Of a stretch of 64,000 nucleotides of DNA, positions 41,295 through 50,334 are shown piece after piece. Source of the DNA: Qipengyuania sp. SS22. GTDB taxonomy: Bacteria; Pseudomonadota; Alphaproteobacteria; Sphingomonadales; Sphingomonadaceae. Made by a program: the position numbers and the translations under genes. The stretch spans positions 2,369,501-2,433,500 of the forward strand of contig NZ_CP107048.1 of NCBI RefSeq assembly GCF_025736935.1. Direction: 5' to 3'. Position 1 is the stretch's first letter. The number at the start of each line of letters is the position of its first letter. The notes under the pieces were generated by a model. That model saw nothing but the letters and a program-made list of their open reading frames with translations, was not told where the DNA came from and did not search any database.

Positions 41295-42587
41295 ATGAAG
41301 CGTATCGGCTCGATCCTCCTGTGGTCCGCAATCGCGGCGGCATTCATCGGGCCGGGCACGGTCACGGCGGCTGCGAGCGCGGGGGCGTATACCGGCGCGG
41401 CGCTGCTGTGGGCGATCCTGTTCTCGGGCATCGCGACCTTCACACTCCAGGAATTTGCCGGACGGCTGGCAGTGGCGACGGGCGGCGATCTGGCGACCGT
41501 GCTGCGGCGCCGGTACCCGACCGGGTTTGCACATATCGCCACGCTGCTGCTGGTCGGCGGCGCGATCCTGCTGGGCTGCGCAGCCTATGAAGCGGGCAAT
41601 ATCCTCGGCGGCGCGGCGGGCGCGATGCTCGCCTTCGACTGGCCTCGGGCAGGCGTTACGCTCGGTCTGGCGGTGGCCGCTGCACTGCTCCTGCTGGCGG
41701 GATCGCCGCATAGCGTCGCGCGGCTGATGGCGGTCTTCGTCGCGCTGATGGGTGGCGGCTTCCTGCTCGTCGCGCTGTCGCTGGCGCCGCCTGCGGTCGG
41801 GCTTCTGGCGGGTCTCGTCCCGACCCCGGGTTTTGCCGACGATCCCGCCGCGCTGCTTGCGGTGCTGGCCTTGGTTGGGACGACGGTGGTGCCCTACAAT
41901 CTGTTCCTCGGCGCCGCGCTGGCGCGCGGTCAGAGCCTGGGGGACATGCGTTTCGGCCTCGCGGTCTCGGTCGCGCTTGGCGTGGTCATCACCGCGGCGA
42001 TCCTCGTGGTCGGCACGGCGCTGGCGGGCGAGTTTTCGTTCGCGGCGCTGGGCGATGTGCTGGATGAGCGGGTTGGCGGCTGGGCGCGAACGGGCGCCGG
42101 GATCGGGCTGCTTGCGGCAGGCATTTCCTCTGCCGTTACCGCCCCCTTGGCGGCGGCGCTGACCGCGCGCGGGCTGTTCGGCAAGGCGGACGACCCGCAG
42201 TGGCAGGCCCGTGGCTGGCGCTTCCGCGCGGTCTGGGGCGCGGTGCTGCTGGTCGGCCTCGGCTTCGGGCTGGCCGAGATTCGTCCCGCCCCGGCCATCC
42301 TCGCCGCGCAGGCTTTCAATGGCGTATTGCTACCGTTGGTCGCGCTGTTCCTGCTCTCAGCGATGAATGACGCAGGCCTGCTGGGCGATCGCGTCAACGG
42401 CCTGCTGGCCAATGGCTTCGGCCTGCTGGTGGTGGGGGTGGCCGCCATGCTCGGTCTGACCGCGCTGGCGCGCGCGGCGGCGACGCTGTTCGGATTCGAC
42501 CTGCCCGATCCAGGCCTGATGCTGCCCGCCTTTGCCTTGCTCGGTGTGTTCACGGGTCGCGCAGTCATGCGCCGCGCGCCGCGCTAG
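41295..42587 (+). CDS. NRAMP-like divalent cation transporter with altered metal site
   Basis: A 430-residue protein with eleven hydrophobic helices in the NRAMP arrangement. In helix 1 the canonical DPGN is replaced by GPGT (residues 19-22), and in helix 6 the MPH segment is replaced by VPY (residues 199-201, VVPYN), so the Asp, Asn and Met metal ligands of Mn2+/Fe2+ NRAMP proteins are all missing. The fold assignment rests on helix pattern, GPGTVTAAASAGA and VVPYNLFLGAALARG. The substrate may be another ion or a non-metal solute. It follows the DNA glycosylase gene by 37 bp. Confidence 0.8.
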   Translation: MKRIGSILLWSAIAAAFIGPGTVTAAASAGAYTGAALLWAILFSGIATFTLQEFAGRLAVATGGDLATVLRRRYPTGFAHIATLLLVGGAILLGCAAYEAGNILGGAAGAMLAFDWPRAGVTLGLAVAAALLLLAGSPHSVARLMAVFVALMGGGFLLVALSLAPPAVGLLAGLVPTPGFADDPAALLAVLALVGTTVVPYNLFLGAALARGQSLGDMRFGLAVSVALGVVITAAILVVGTALAGEFSFAALGDVLDERVGGWARTGAGIGLLAAGISSAVTAPLAAALTARGLFGKADDPQWQARGWRFRAVWGAVLLVGLGFGLAEIRPAPAILAAQAFNGVLLPLVALFLLSAMNDAGLLGDRVNGLLANGFGLLVVGVAAMLGLTALARAAATLFGFDLPDPGLMLPAFALLGVFTGRAVMRRAPR

Positions 42588-42594
42588 TCACAAA

Positions 42595-43560
42595 CTAACC
42601 GGGAAAGGCAACCCCGGTCAGTTCTTCCGACTTGCGCCACAGCGCTTCGGCAAGGCCTTCGTCGCGGATATGCGGCCAGCAGCCGCCGCCGCGCGGGTTC
42701 TCGGGATCGGCGGGGACGGCGATGTCGCAATCCTCGCAATAGACGCCGCCCTTGCCCTCGAGCAGCGGCGAGACCGCGCACCACACGCTGGTCGACGCGC
42801 CTTCCTCGGTCGATTTGAAAGCTTCGTGGACATTGCCTTCCTCGTCGTACCAGCCCATCGCGCGCTGCTCTTCCATGGTGAGGTGGCGCTGGAGCGGGGT
42901 CGCGATACCGCCCGGGTGGACGGCAAAGGCGCGCACGCCCTGCGCCTCGCCCAGCCTGTCGAGCTGGAGCGCGAACAGCGCATTGGCCGATTTGGCCTGC
43001 CCATAGGCCAGCCATTTGTCATAGTCGCGGTGCTCGAAGTTCGGATCGTCGAGGTCGAGCCCGTTCAGCCGGTGCCCGATCGAGGACAGCGCCACCACCC
43101 GCGCGCCGCGATCTGCGAGCAGCAGCGGCCAAAGCCGCGCGGCGAGCTGGAAATGGCCGAGATGGTTGGTCGCGAATTGCATTTCATAGCCACGCGCATC
43201 GCGCGCCAGCGGACTGGCCATGATCGCGGCATTGTTGATCAGGATGTCGATCGTTGCGGCTTCGTCGGCGACAGCTTCGGCAAAGCCATCGATCGAGGCC
43301 GGATCGGACAGGTCGAGCGGGAGGATGGCGATATCCCCGCTCACGCCTTCGAGGACATCCTCCGCCTGGTCGGGGCGCCGTGCGCCGACGATCACCTGCG
43401 CCCCGGCGCCTGCCAGCGCGTGGACGGTTTCGGTGCCGATGCCCGAATAGCCGCCGGTGACCACCACGATCTTGCCCGTGAGATCCACACCCGCGACCAC
43501 ATCGCGCGCGGTCGAGCGATAGCCGAAGGGCGAGTTCACGGGGGCTTGCGGGCTGGTCAT
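42595..43560 (-). CDS. Short-chain dehydrogenase/reductase
   Basis: A 321-residue SDR enzyme. The cofactor motif TGGYSGIG lies near residue 36, NNAAIMA near residue 108, the catalytic Ser near ALSSIGH and the catalytic pair in YGQAK. The layout resembles the retinol dehydrogenase/WW-domain oxidoreductase-like branch (classical SDR with a long C-terminal extension), which often uses NADP(H). The substrate is unknown. It converges on the NRAMP-like gene and stands alone. Confidence 0.9.
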   Translation of the reverse strand: MTSPQAPVNSPFGYRSTARDVVAGVDLTGKIVVVTGGYSGIGTETVHALAGAGAQVIVGARRPDQAEDVLEGVSGDIAILPLDLSDPASIDGFAEAVADEAATIDILINNAAIMASPLARDARGYEMQFATNHLGHFQLAARLWPLLLADRGARVVALSSIGHRLNGLDLDDPNFEHRDYDKWLAYGQAKSANALFALQLDRLGEAQGVRAFAVHPGGIATPLQRHLTMEEQRAMGWYDEEGNVHEAFKSTEEGASTSVWCAVSPLLEGKGGVYCEDCDIAVPADPENPRGGGCWPHIRDEGLAEALWRKSEELTGVAFPG

Positions 43561-43625
43561 CGGGCTCTCCTCGGAAAGAGCGACCTATGCCCCCCGCATG
43601 CCAGGCTGGCTACCCCCGCGGGCGA

Positions 43626-44036
43626 TCAGCCCTCGGCGTCGGCCGTGGTATAGGGGATGAACGAGTCGAGGAAGATCACACCGCTGAGAAAACCACCGGT
43701 ACGGCTGACCAGTTCGATCTGGTCGGTGCGGCACAGGCTGCTGGCGCTGAAGCGCTTGATCACCATCACTTCGCTTTCGTCGATGCTTTCGGGATTGCGC
43801 GTGTAATTGACCCAGATGGTGTCGCCGTCGCGATAGGTCAGCGCGGTGCCGTCGATCTGGTTGAGATTGCGGCTGCCGATGGTGCGGATGCAGTCGTGCG
43901 GCTCGCCCGCGACACGCCCCTCGATCAGCTTGGCGAGTTCAATCTCGCCCTTGGTCATATCCTCGGTTTCGTCGGCGTGGACGGGCGCGGCAAGCAGGCC
44001 GAGCGCGGCAGTGGCAATGGCAAGCGGCTTGAACAT
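43626..44036 (-). CDS. Secreted protein of unknown function
   Basis: A 136-residue protein with a signal peptide (MFKPLAIATAALGLLAAPVHA). The mature part has one Cys pair (HDCIRTIGSRN and SLCRTDQIEL) and the segment ISGTALTYRDGDTIWVNYTRN-like region is typical of small periplasmic proteins seen in Erythrobacteraceae; no named family is recognised. An AGGAG box precedes the ATG at 44036; the longer ORF to 44138 is rejected for that reason. It lies 73 bp downstream of tldD on the same strand. Confidence 0.75.
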   Translation of the reverse strand: MFKPLAIATAALGLLAAPVHADETEDMTKGEIELAKLIEGRVAGEPHDCIRTIGSRNLNQIDGTALTYRDGDTIWVNYTRNPESIDESEVMVIKRFSASSLCRTDQIELVSRTGGFLSGVIFLDSFIPYTTADAEG

Positions 44037-44109
44037 GGCGAGTCTCCTGATGACCGGCGGATACTGTATCACACCGCCTGAACCTGCGCTGAGTTGACGG
44101 GTCTGCAGA

Positions 44110-45531
44110 TCAGGCGGTTCCGCCCACGGTGATGCCATCGATCAGCAAGGTCGGCTGGCCGACGCCCGCAGGCACGCTTTGTCCACCCTTGCCGCACATG
44201 CCCACGCCTTCATCCAGCGCCATGTCGTTGCCGATACCGCGCACCTTGGTCAGCACGGTCGGCCCGTCACCGATCAGCGTTGCGCCCTTGATCGGCGCGA
44301 CGATCTTGCCCTTTTCGACCTTGTAGGCCTCGGTGCAGGCGAAGACGAACTTGCCGCTGACGATATCGACCTGTCCGCCGCCGAAGCTGGTGGCATAGAT
44401 GCCGTCGTCGACGCGGCTGAGCAATTCCTCGGGGTCGTCGTTGCCGCCTTGCATGAAGGTGTTGGTCATCCGCGGCATGGGAGCATGTTCATAGGATTGG
44501 CGGCGTCCATTGCCGGTCGCTTCGACGCCCATCAGGCGGGCATTGAGGCGATCCTGCATATAGCCCTTGAGGATGCCGTCCTCGATCAGCACCGTCTCGC
44601 GCGTCGGTGTACCTTCGTCGTCGATCGACAGCGATCCGCGCCGATCGGTCATGCTGCCATCGTCGATCACGGTGACGCCGGGAGCGGCGACGCGCTCGCC
44701 GATGCGCCCGGCAAAGGCGCTGGTGCCCTTGCGGTTGAAATCGCCTTCGAGCCCATGGCCGACCGCCTCGTGCAGCAATACGCCGGGCCAGCCCGGGCCG
44801 AGCAGAACGGTCTGTTCGCCCGCCGGGGCGGCAACGCTGTCGAGATTGACCAGCGCCTGGCGGACCGCTTCGTCGACCGCGTTCATCCAGCGGCCCTCGT
44901 CGAACAGATTGTCGTAGAGATAGCGTCCGCCAAAACCGAAACTGCCGGTTTCGCGGCGGCCATTGGCCTCCGCCACGATCTGCACGTTCAGGCGTACCAG
45001 CGGGCGGATGTCGCGCGCGGTGAAACCGTCGGCGCGGATGATATCGATAGCGCTCCAGCTGGCCGACAGGCTCGCATTGACCTGCGCAACGCGCGGATCC
45101 TTGGCGCGCGCCACCGCATCGATCTTCTCGAGCAGCGCGACCTTCTCGGCGAAGGGCACGAGGTCGAGCGGGCTGGCATCGGTGTAGAGATGGCGGTTGG
45201 TCCGCTCGGGCGGCGCGGCATGCGGCGAGGTGGTCGCGTCGAGCAAGCGCAGCGTTTCGCCGGCGCGGGAGATCGAGGCCGCGCTGATCTCGTTGGCATG
45301 CGCGAACCCGGTGGTCTCGCCCGACACACCGCGCAGGCCGAAACCCGAATCGCGGCTGTAATCGGCGGTCTTCAGACGTCCATCGTCGAAGGCGAAACTC
45401 TCGGTCGCCATGAATTGCAGATAGAGCTCGCCATCGTCGCAAGGGGCCAGCAGGCGCGCGGTGAGCGCCTTGGCTTCCTCGGGATCGAGCTGGTTGTAGA
45501 GCAGGGCGTGCGGGTCGGTCGCTGGCGTCAT
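44110..45531 (-). CDS. tldD: TldD metalloprotease
   Basis: A 473-residue subunit of the TldD/TldE (PmbA) protease, a heterodimer that trims unfolded peptides such as modified natural-product precursors or the CcdA antitoxin. The zinc motif HEAVGHGLEGD (HExxxH) is intact near residue 255, and the end GMCGKGGQSVPAGVGQPTLLIDGITVGGTA is the family tail. No pmbA/tldE gene is in the window. The ATG follows a normal intergenic space from the zinc-finger gene. Confidence 0.95.
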   Translation of the reverse strand: MTPATDPHALLYNQLDPEEAKALTARLLAPCDDGELYLQFMATESFAFDDGRLKTADYSRDSGFGLRGVSGETTGFAHANEISAASISRAGETLRLLDATTSPHAAPPERTNRHLYTDASPLDLVPFAEKVALLEKIDAVARAKDPRVAQVNASLSASWSAIDIIRADGFTARDIRPLVRLNVQIVAEANGRRETGSFGFGGRYLYDNLFDEGRWMNAVDEAVRQALVNLDSVAAPAGEQTVLLGPGWPGVLLHEAVGHGLEGDFNRKGTSAFAGRIGERVAAPGVTVIDDGSMTDRRGSLSIDDEGTPTRETVLIEDGILKGYMQDRLNARLMGVEATGNGRRQSYEHAPMPRMTNTFMQGGNDDPEELLSRVDDGIYATSFGGGQVDIVSGKFVFACTEAYKVEKGKIVAPIKGATLIGDGPTVLTKVRGIGNDMALDEGVGMCGKGGQSVPAGVGQPTLLIDGITVGGTA

Positions 45532-45570
45532 AGGCCCTATGTAGGGGCTGACACCGGCGAAGGCGAGGGG

Positions 45571-45831
45571 TCAGCGGTGGCCCGGGTCCGCGCCTTCGGA
45601 AATGTCCATCAGCTGCGACTGGTCGACCCCGTCGGCAGGCCCGCCTTCGAGGACAAAGCGGCGATCGCAATAGCCGCAGTCGACATAGCCATGCTCGTCG
45701 ATCTCGAGATAGACCTTGGGGTGGCCAAGCGCGGCGGGTTTGTAGTTCGTCCCCGTCCGGATGTCGGTCGCGCCGTCGCACCACACGCGCCGCGTGGTGA
45801 CCTTGGTGATTTCGGGTGGAGGCAGGCTCAT
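45571..45831 (-). CDS. CHCC zinc-finger protein (NDUFS6-like)
   Basis: An 86-residue protein starting MSLPPPEITKV. The segment RRVWCDGA... LGHPKVYLEIDEHGYVDCGYCDRRFVL carries one Cys, one His and a CxxC pair, the zf-CHCC zinc site. In mitochondria the related NDUFS6 is a complex I subunit, and alphaproteobacterial homologues occur in complex I preparations; here only the domain is seen. The ATG at 45831 gives the family length; 45867 is an extension. Confidence 0.85.
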   Translation of the reverse strand: MSLPPPEITKVTTRRVWCDGATDIRTGTNYKPAALGHPKVYLEIDEHGYVDCGYCDRRFVLEGGPADGVDQSQLMDISEGADPGHR

Positions 45832-45885
45832 GCGCAAGCCGATAATGGGTTTGACGGAGCTGCTCAAGAGCCTAGGTCACGCGGC

Positions 45886-46824
45886 ATGACCACCCCACCT
45901 GCAATCAAGATCGACAATCTCGTCAAGGAATATGCCTCGCCCGGTCCGGGCGCACCGCCCAAGCTGGCGCTCAAAGGGGTCAGTTTCGACGTGCCGCAAG
46001 GCGGTATTTTCGGTCTGCTCGGTCCCAATGGCGCGGGCAAGTCGACGCTGATCAACATCCTTGCCGGGCTGGTGCGCAAGACCAGTGGCAGCGCCGAGGT
46101 CTGGGGTTTCGATATTGCGGGCAATCCGCGCAACGCCAAGCGGTCAATCGGTATCGTGCCGCAGGAAATCGTCTTCGATCCCTTCTTCACCCCGTTCGAA
46201 GTGCTGGAGAACCAGGCCGGGTTCTACGGCATCCCCAAGGCCGAGCGGCGCAGTGAGGAGCTGCTCAAGGCGGTACATCTGTGGGACAAGCGCGATGCCT
46301 ATGCGCGCACGCTGTCGGGCGGGATGAAACGGCGGCTGCTGATCGCCAAGGCGATGGTCCATTCGCCGCCGATCCTGGTGCTCGACGAACCCACCGCCGG
46401 GGTCGATGTCGAACTGCGCCGCCAGCTGTGGGAACTGGTCACCGAACTCAACCGCGAGGGCGTGACCGTGGTGCTGACCACGCATTATCTCGAGGAAGCC
46501 GAACAGCTGTGCGACCGTATCGCCATCATCAACCACGGCGAACTGATCGCCGACAAGCCGACCCGCGAACTGGTCGACATGGCGCGCGAAAAGATCGTCT
46601 CGATCACGGTCGACAAGGATCTCGGCGGGCCGATCATGGAGCCGGCCTTCACCAAGGCCGAAGTGATCGAGCCGCGGCGGCTGGAGATCACCTATGACCG
46701 CGACAAGACGAGCGCGGGGCAGGTACTCGCGCTCGTCCAGTCACACGGCTATGCGATTGAGGATGTCACCACCCGCGAAGCCGATCTGGAAGACGTGTTC
46801 GTCCAGCTGACCGGCGCGGGCTAG
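45886..46824 (+). CDS. ABC transporter ATPase (export type, orphan)
   Basis: A 312-residue ATPase with Walker A GPNGAGKST, signature LSGGMKRRLLIAKAM, Walker B ILVLDEPTAGVD and H-loop LTTHYLEEAEQL, followed by a C-terminal domain of about 80 residues. It resembles CcmA/YadG-type ATPases that pair with ABC-2 permeases. No permease gene is beside it: the next gene is a small minus-strand protein. The partner is therefore encoded elsewhere. It diverges from the CHCC zinc-finger gene by 54 bp. Confidence 0.9.
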   Translation: MTTPPAIKIDNLVKEYASPGPGAPPKLALKGVSFDVPQGGIFGLLGPNGAGKSTLINILAGLVRKTSGSAEVWGFDIAGNPRNAKRSIGIVPQEIVFDPFFTPFEVLENQAGFYGIPKAERRSEELLKAVHLWDKRDAYARTLSGGMKRRLLIAKAMVHSPPILVLDEPTAGVDVELRRQLWELVTELNREGVTVVLTTHYLEEAEQLCDRIAIINHGELIADKPTRELVDMAREKIVSITVDKDLGGPIMEPAFTKAEVIEPRRLEITYDRDKTSAGQVLALVQSHGYAIEDVTTREADLEDVFVQLTGAG

Positions 46825-46834
46825 GCGCTTCGCG

Positions 46835-47023
46835 TCACAGGAAAGCGCGCGGCCCGAGCCCTGCGTCGCGGACCTTCTGCACCGCCCACAGATGCGGTTC
46901 CACTTCTTCCAGCGGCACCTTGCACTTGCGGCAGCGTCCGACCTGTTGCCCGCTGACGCGCTTTACATTCGCGTTGTCGACGCTGTGCCTACCCAAGGCG
47001 CAGCCGATACGTCCCAAATTCAT
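46835..47023 (-). CDS. Small protein with a CxxC motif, function unknown
   Basis: A 62-residue protein (MNLGRIGCALGRHSVDNANV, then GRCRKCKVPLEEVEPHLWAV). One isolated Cys, a His and a CRKC pair could bind zinc. An AAGGG box about 11 nt before the ATG and the codon use support translation. It converges on the ABC ATPase gene with only 10 bp between stops. No family is recognised with certainty. Confidence 0.55.
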   Translation of the reverse strand: MNLGRIGCALGRHSVDNANVKRVSGQQVGRCRKCKVPLEEVEPHLWAVQKVRDAGLGPRAFL

Positions 47024-47161
47024 GATCTCGCGACCCTTCCAAACCCGTTGTTTTGTCCCCTGTCGATTCGTGCCCTAGTGCAGCAAGCGGCTGACAATAA
47101 CCTCGCTGCGCCGAATCGTTCCTTGCTTGCCGCGTAGTGATTGCGTCGGCATGACGCGGGC

Positions 47162-48748
47162 ATGACAGACACCCCTCACGACGTCCTCGTCATCGGTTCG
47201 GGCGCCGCCGGACTTACCGCCGCGCTGGCGCTGGCGCAGACCAAGCGCGTGCTGGTGCTCGCCAAGGGCCGGCTCGACAGCGGCTCCACCGCATGGGCGC
47301 AGGGCGGCATCGCCGCCGTGCTCGATGCCGGCGACACATTCGACAACCACATTCGCGACACGATGGTCGCCGGGGCGGGTCTCAACGACCAGGAGACGGT
47401 CGAATTCGTGATCGAACGCGCGCCGGCCTCGATCGACCGCCTGTGCGAACTGGGCGTGCCCTTCAACCGCGAGGAAGGCGACCTTCATCTGACGCGCGAA
47501 GGCGGGCATTCGCACCGCCGCATCGTCCATGTGAACGATGCCACCGGCTGGGCGGTACAGGCGGCGCTGCTCAAGGCGGCGGAGGAAAACCCGAACATCA
47601 CGCTGCTGCCGGGACAAAGCTGCATCGACCTCGTCACCGGGCGCAACCAGGCGGACTATTCGGGATCGGGCCGTGTGTGGGGCGCCTATGCGCTCGACGA
47701 GGCAACCGGCGAAGTGGTGACGCATGTTGCGCGCGCGACCGTGATGGCGGCGGGCGGGGCGGGACGCGTGTACCAGTTCTCGACCGCGCCGCGCGGCGCG
47801 ACGGGTGACGGCATCGCCATGGCATGGCGCGCTGGTGCGCGGGTCTCCAACATGGAGATGATGCAGTTCCACCCGACCTGCCTCTACAATCTCGAGGTCA
47901 AGAATTTCCTCATTACCGAGGCAGTGCGCGGCGAGGGCGGGCGCTTGCTCAACCCCGTCACCGGCGAGCGCTATATGGAGAAATACGACCCCGAGCGGAT
48001 GGAGCTCGCGCCGCGCGATATCGTGGCGCGCGCCAATGACGACCAGATCAAGCGCCATGGGCTCGACTATGTCCATCTCGACATCAGTCACCAGCCGCCC
48101 GAATTCGTGAAGGAGCATTTCCCCACGATCCACGAAAAGCTGCTCGGTCTCGGCATCGACATGACCAAGGGACCGATCCCGGTCGTGCCGGCGCAGCATT
48201 ATACCTGTGGCGGGGTCAAGATCGGGCTCGATGCGAAGACCGACCTGCCGGGTCTGTGGGCGGCGGGCGAATGCACCGAAAGCGGCCTGCACGGCGCCAA
48301 CCGGCTGGCCTCGAATTCGCTGCTCGAATGCTTCGTCTTCGGCGAGGCGGCGGCCAAGGACATCCTGTCGTGTTGGGACGACCTCGATGATCCGCCCGCG
48401 ATCCTGCCGTGGGATGCCAGCCGCGTCACCGATTCGGACGAGGAGGTGGTGATCAAGCAGAACTGGACCGAGATCCGCCGCTTCATGTGGAACTATGTCG
48501 GTATCGTGCGCACCACCAAGCGGCTGGAACGCGCGGGCAACCGGATCGAGATGATGCGCAAGGAAGTGGAGGACTATTACGGGTCGTTCCGCGTCACCAC
48601 CGATCTGATCGAGCTGCGTAACCTGCTCGATTGCGCAGACCTGATCGTGACCAGCGCGCTCAAACGCCACGAGAGCCGCGGGCTGCATTACATCATGGAT
48701 TATCCCGCCACAGATCCGGTCGCGCGCGACATGGTGCTGGTACCCTGA
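47162..48748 (+). CDS. nadB: L-aspartate oxidase
   Basis: A 528-residue flavoenzyme that oxidises aspartate to iminoaspartate for de novo NAD synthesis. The FAD fingerprint is VLVIGSGAAGLTAALAL, GGHSHRRIVH and TGDGIAMAWRAG are conserved, and HGANRLASNSLLECFVFG near residue 380 is the substrate/FAD signature shared with fumarate reductases. nadA and nadC, usual operon partners, are absent here. The gene ends in a repeated sequence: the stop lies in the first of three 15-bp units. Confidence 0.95.
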   Translation: MTDTPHDVLVIGSGAAGLTAALALAQTKRVLVLAKGRLDSGSTAWAQGGIAAVLDAGDTFDNHIRDTMVAGAGLNDQETVEFVIERAPASIDRLCELGVPFNREEGDLHLTREGGHSHRRIVHVNDATGWAVQAALLKAAEENPNITLLPGQSCIDLVTGRNQADYSGSGRVWGAYALDEATGEVVTHVARATVMAAGGAGRVYQFSTAPRGATGDGIAMAWRAGARVSNMEMMQFHPTCLYNLEVKNFLITEAVRGEGGRLLNPVTGERYMEKYDPERMELAPRDIVARANDDQIKRHGLDYVHLDISHQPPEFVKEHFPTIHEKLLGLGIDMTKGPIPVVPAQHYTCGGVKIGLDAKTDLPGLWAAGECTESGLHGANRLASNSLLECFVFGEAAAKDILSCWDDLDDPPAILPWDASRVTDSDEEVVIKQNWTEIRRFMWNYVGIVRTTKRLERAGNRIEMMRKEVEDYYGSFRVTTDLIELRNLLDCADLIVTSALKRHESRGLHYIMDYPATDPVARDMVLVP

Positions 48749-48778
48749 GTGCTGGTGCCCTGAGTGCTGGTGGCCGGA
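48734..48778 (+). repeat. Three tandem 15-bp units at the nadB stop
   Basis: Units GTGCTGGTACCCTGA, GTGCTGGTGCCCTGA and GTGCTGGTGGCCGGA follow each other. The first encodes the last codons and stop of nadB; the second repeats the stop in frame. This looks like local slippage duplication of the gene end. Confidence 0.85.
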
Positions 48779-48797
48779 CGGGGCACCGGACGCAGCG

Positions 48798-49253
48798 TCA
48801 GTCCTTCACCGACTGCCAGTTGGCTGCCGACCAGTCGCTGCGCAGCATCCAGTCGTCGAGCGCGAAGTGGCGCACCACGCCCAGGCTGATGGGTTCGAGG
48901 AAGAAGATGCCGATGCTTTCGCCCAGCTGCCAGGCGACTTCGCCCTGCGCGATATAGCCGGGCAGCAACACGACTTCGACCTGCGTACCGACATCGGCGA
49001 TCAGGTCGCGGCATTCGATCATGCAGCCCGACAGCGACAGATTGCGCATTGCACAGCGCAGACCGGTGCCGCCAATCGTGATCCGCAGATTGTCCTGCGT
49101 CTGGCTTCGCTGCTGGCTGCGTCGGTCCATCGCTCGTTCCCTGGTTCCGCCCATCGGGGCAGCGCGATTCCCTTCTACATCCCGGTCCAAGTCGGGAAGC
49201 TGAACAGCCGCGGCGGCCGCAGCCGCGCGGTCATTCAATGCTGTCAAAACCAT
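48798..49253 (-). CDS. PilZ-domain protein
   Basis: A 151-residue cytosolic protein from the ATG at 49253, with a GAGG box about 9 nt upstream. It has an N-terminal 50-residue acidic/Ala-rich segment and a C-terminal PilZ beta barrel. The arginine-rich entry (MDRRSQQRSQTQDN) and RNLSLSGCMIEC are the PilZ c-di-GMP-type elements, although the usual RxxxR spacing is loose and the second motif DxSxxG reads NLSLSG. Binding of c-di-GMP is likely but not certain. A longer ORF to 49451 is not preferred. Confidence 0.78.
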   Translation of the reverse strand: MVLTALNDRAAAAAAAVQLPDLDRDVEGNRAAPMGGTRERAMDRRSQQRSQTQDNLRITIGGTGLRCAMRNLSLSGCMIECRDLIADVGTQVEVVLLPGYIAQGEVAWQLGESIGIFFLEPISLGVVRHFALDDWMLRSDWSAANWQSVKD

Positions 49254-49443
49254 TTCGTTCACCCTCAAGCCACGCCGAGCCGTGCCATCCGCGCGGGGAT
49301 ATGCCAGCGGTCGGCGCGGTAGGATTGTATGCGCACGCCATTGTGATGCGCCCCCGAAACCCACAGCTGCAGGCCGGTTTGCGCTGGACAAGCGCATGAG
49401 CATGCGATGAGGTCCGCAGCCGGAATTCGGAGGAGGTAGAGCA

Positions 49444-50334
49444 ATGCCCAAGGCAATCGCGAACGGGATCGAGATTCACTACGAGGAACAGGGCAAGAAG
49501 TCCGATCCGCCGATGCTGCTGATCATGGGGTTCGGCGCGCAGTTGACGCTGTGGCCTGACGAACTGGTCGAGGCGCTTGCCAACCACGGCTTCCGCGTCA
49601 TTCGTTATGACAATCGCGATATTGGTCTCAGTCACAAGTTCGACGGGGTCAAGGCGCCGGGATTGGTCAAGATGACGCTCCTCTCCAAGCTCGGACTGAA
49701 ACCCAAAGTGCCCTATACGCTGGCCGACATGGCCGATGACGGCGCCGGATTGCTCGATACGCTGGGGATCGAGAAGGCGCACATCGTCGGGGCAAGCATG
49801 GGCGGCATGATCGCGCAGCATTTCGTCTCGCGGCATGCCGACAAATGCCTCTCGCTCACCACGATCTTCTCGACCACCGGCAACCCCAAGCTGCCGCCCG
49901 CCAAGCCCGAGGCGATGAAGGCGCTGGTCACACGCCCCGACAGCACCGATGAAAAGGTGCTGGTCGAACACGGGATGATGGTCGCGCGCACGATCGGCTC
50001 ACCCGGCTACCCGACCGACGACGAGCGTCTGCGCGAGCGCACCACCGCCAGCGTGCGGCGCGGTTTTTATCCCGAAGGGCCCACGCGGCATCTTTCGGCG
50101 ATCGTCGCCGATGGCGACCGTCGAGGTATGCTGAAAGATGTCACTGTGCCGACGCTGGTCTTGCATGGCGAAGACGATCCGCTGGTGCCCTGCGAGGGTG
50201 GCCGCGATACGGCGGCTTCGATCCCCGGCGCCAAGCTGAAGACCATTCCGGGCTGGGGCCACGACCTGCCGCTCGAGCTGGTCGACGAGCTTGCGGATGC
50301 GATCGCCGGCCATGCCAAGGCGAATGCCGGCTAA
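49444..50334 (+). CDS. Alpha/beta hydrolase
   Basis: A 296-residue alpha/beta-hydrolase with the oxyanion region IMGFGAQ, the nucleophile elbow GASMGGMI, an acid near LHGEDDPLVPCEGG and the His in IPGWGHDLP, giving an apparently complete Ser-Asp-His triad. The NRDIGLSHKFDGV stretch resembles RdmC-type methyl esterases and epoxide-hydrolase-like enzymes. The substrate is unknown. An AGGAGG box precedes the ATG. It diverges from the PilZ gene by 190 bp. Confidence 0.87.
   Translation: MPKAIANGIEIHYEEQGKKSDPPMLLIMGFGAQLTLWPDELVEALANHGFRVIRYDNRDIGLSHKFDGVKAPGLVKMTLLSKLGLKPKVPYTLADMADDGAGLLDTLGIEKAHIVGASMGGMIAQHFVSRHADKCLSLTTIFSTTGNPKLPPAKPEAMKALVTRPDSTDEKVLVEHGMMVARTIGSPGYPTDDERLRERTTASVRRGFYPEGPTRHLSAIVADGDRRGMLKDVTVPTLVLHGEDDPLVPCEGGRDTAASIPGAKLKTIPGWGHDLPLELVDELADAIAGHAKANAG

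Noticed and set aside
44179..45885. Long plus-strand frame upstream of the ABC ATPase
   Set aside because: It is the antisense of tldD and of the zinc-finger gene; the ATPase proper begins at 45886 with MTTPPAIKIDNL.
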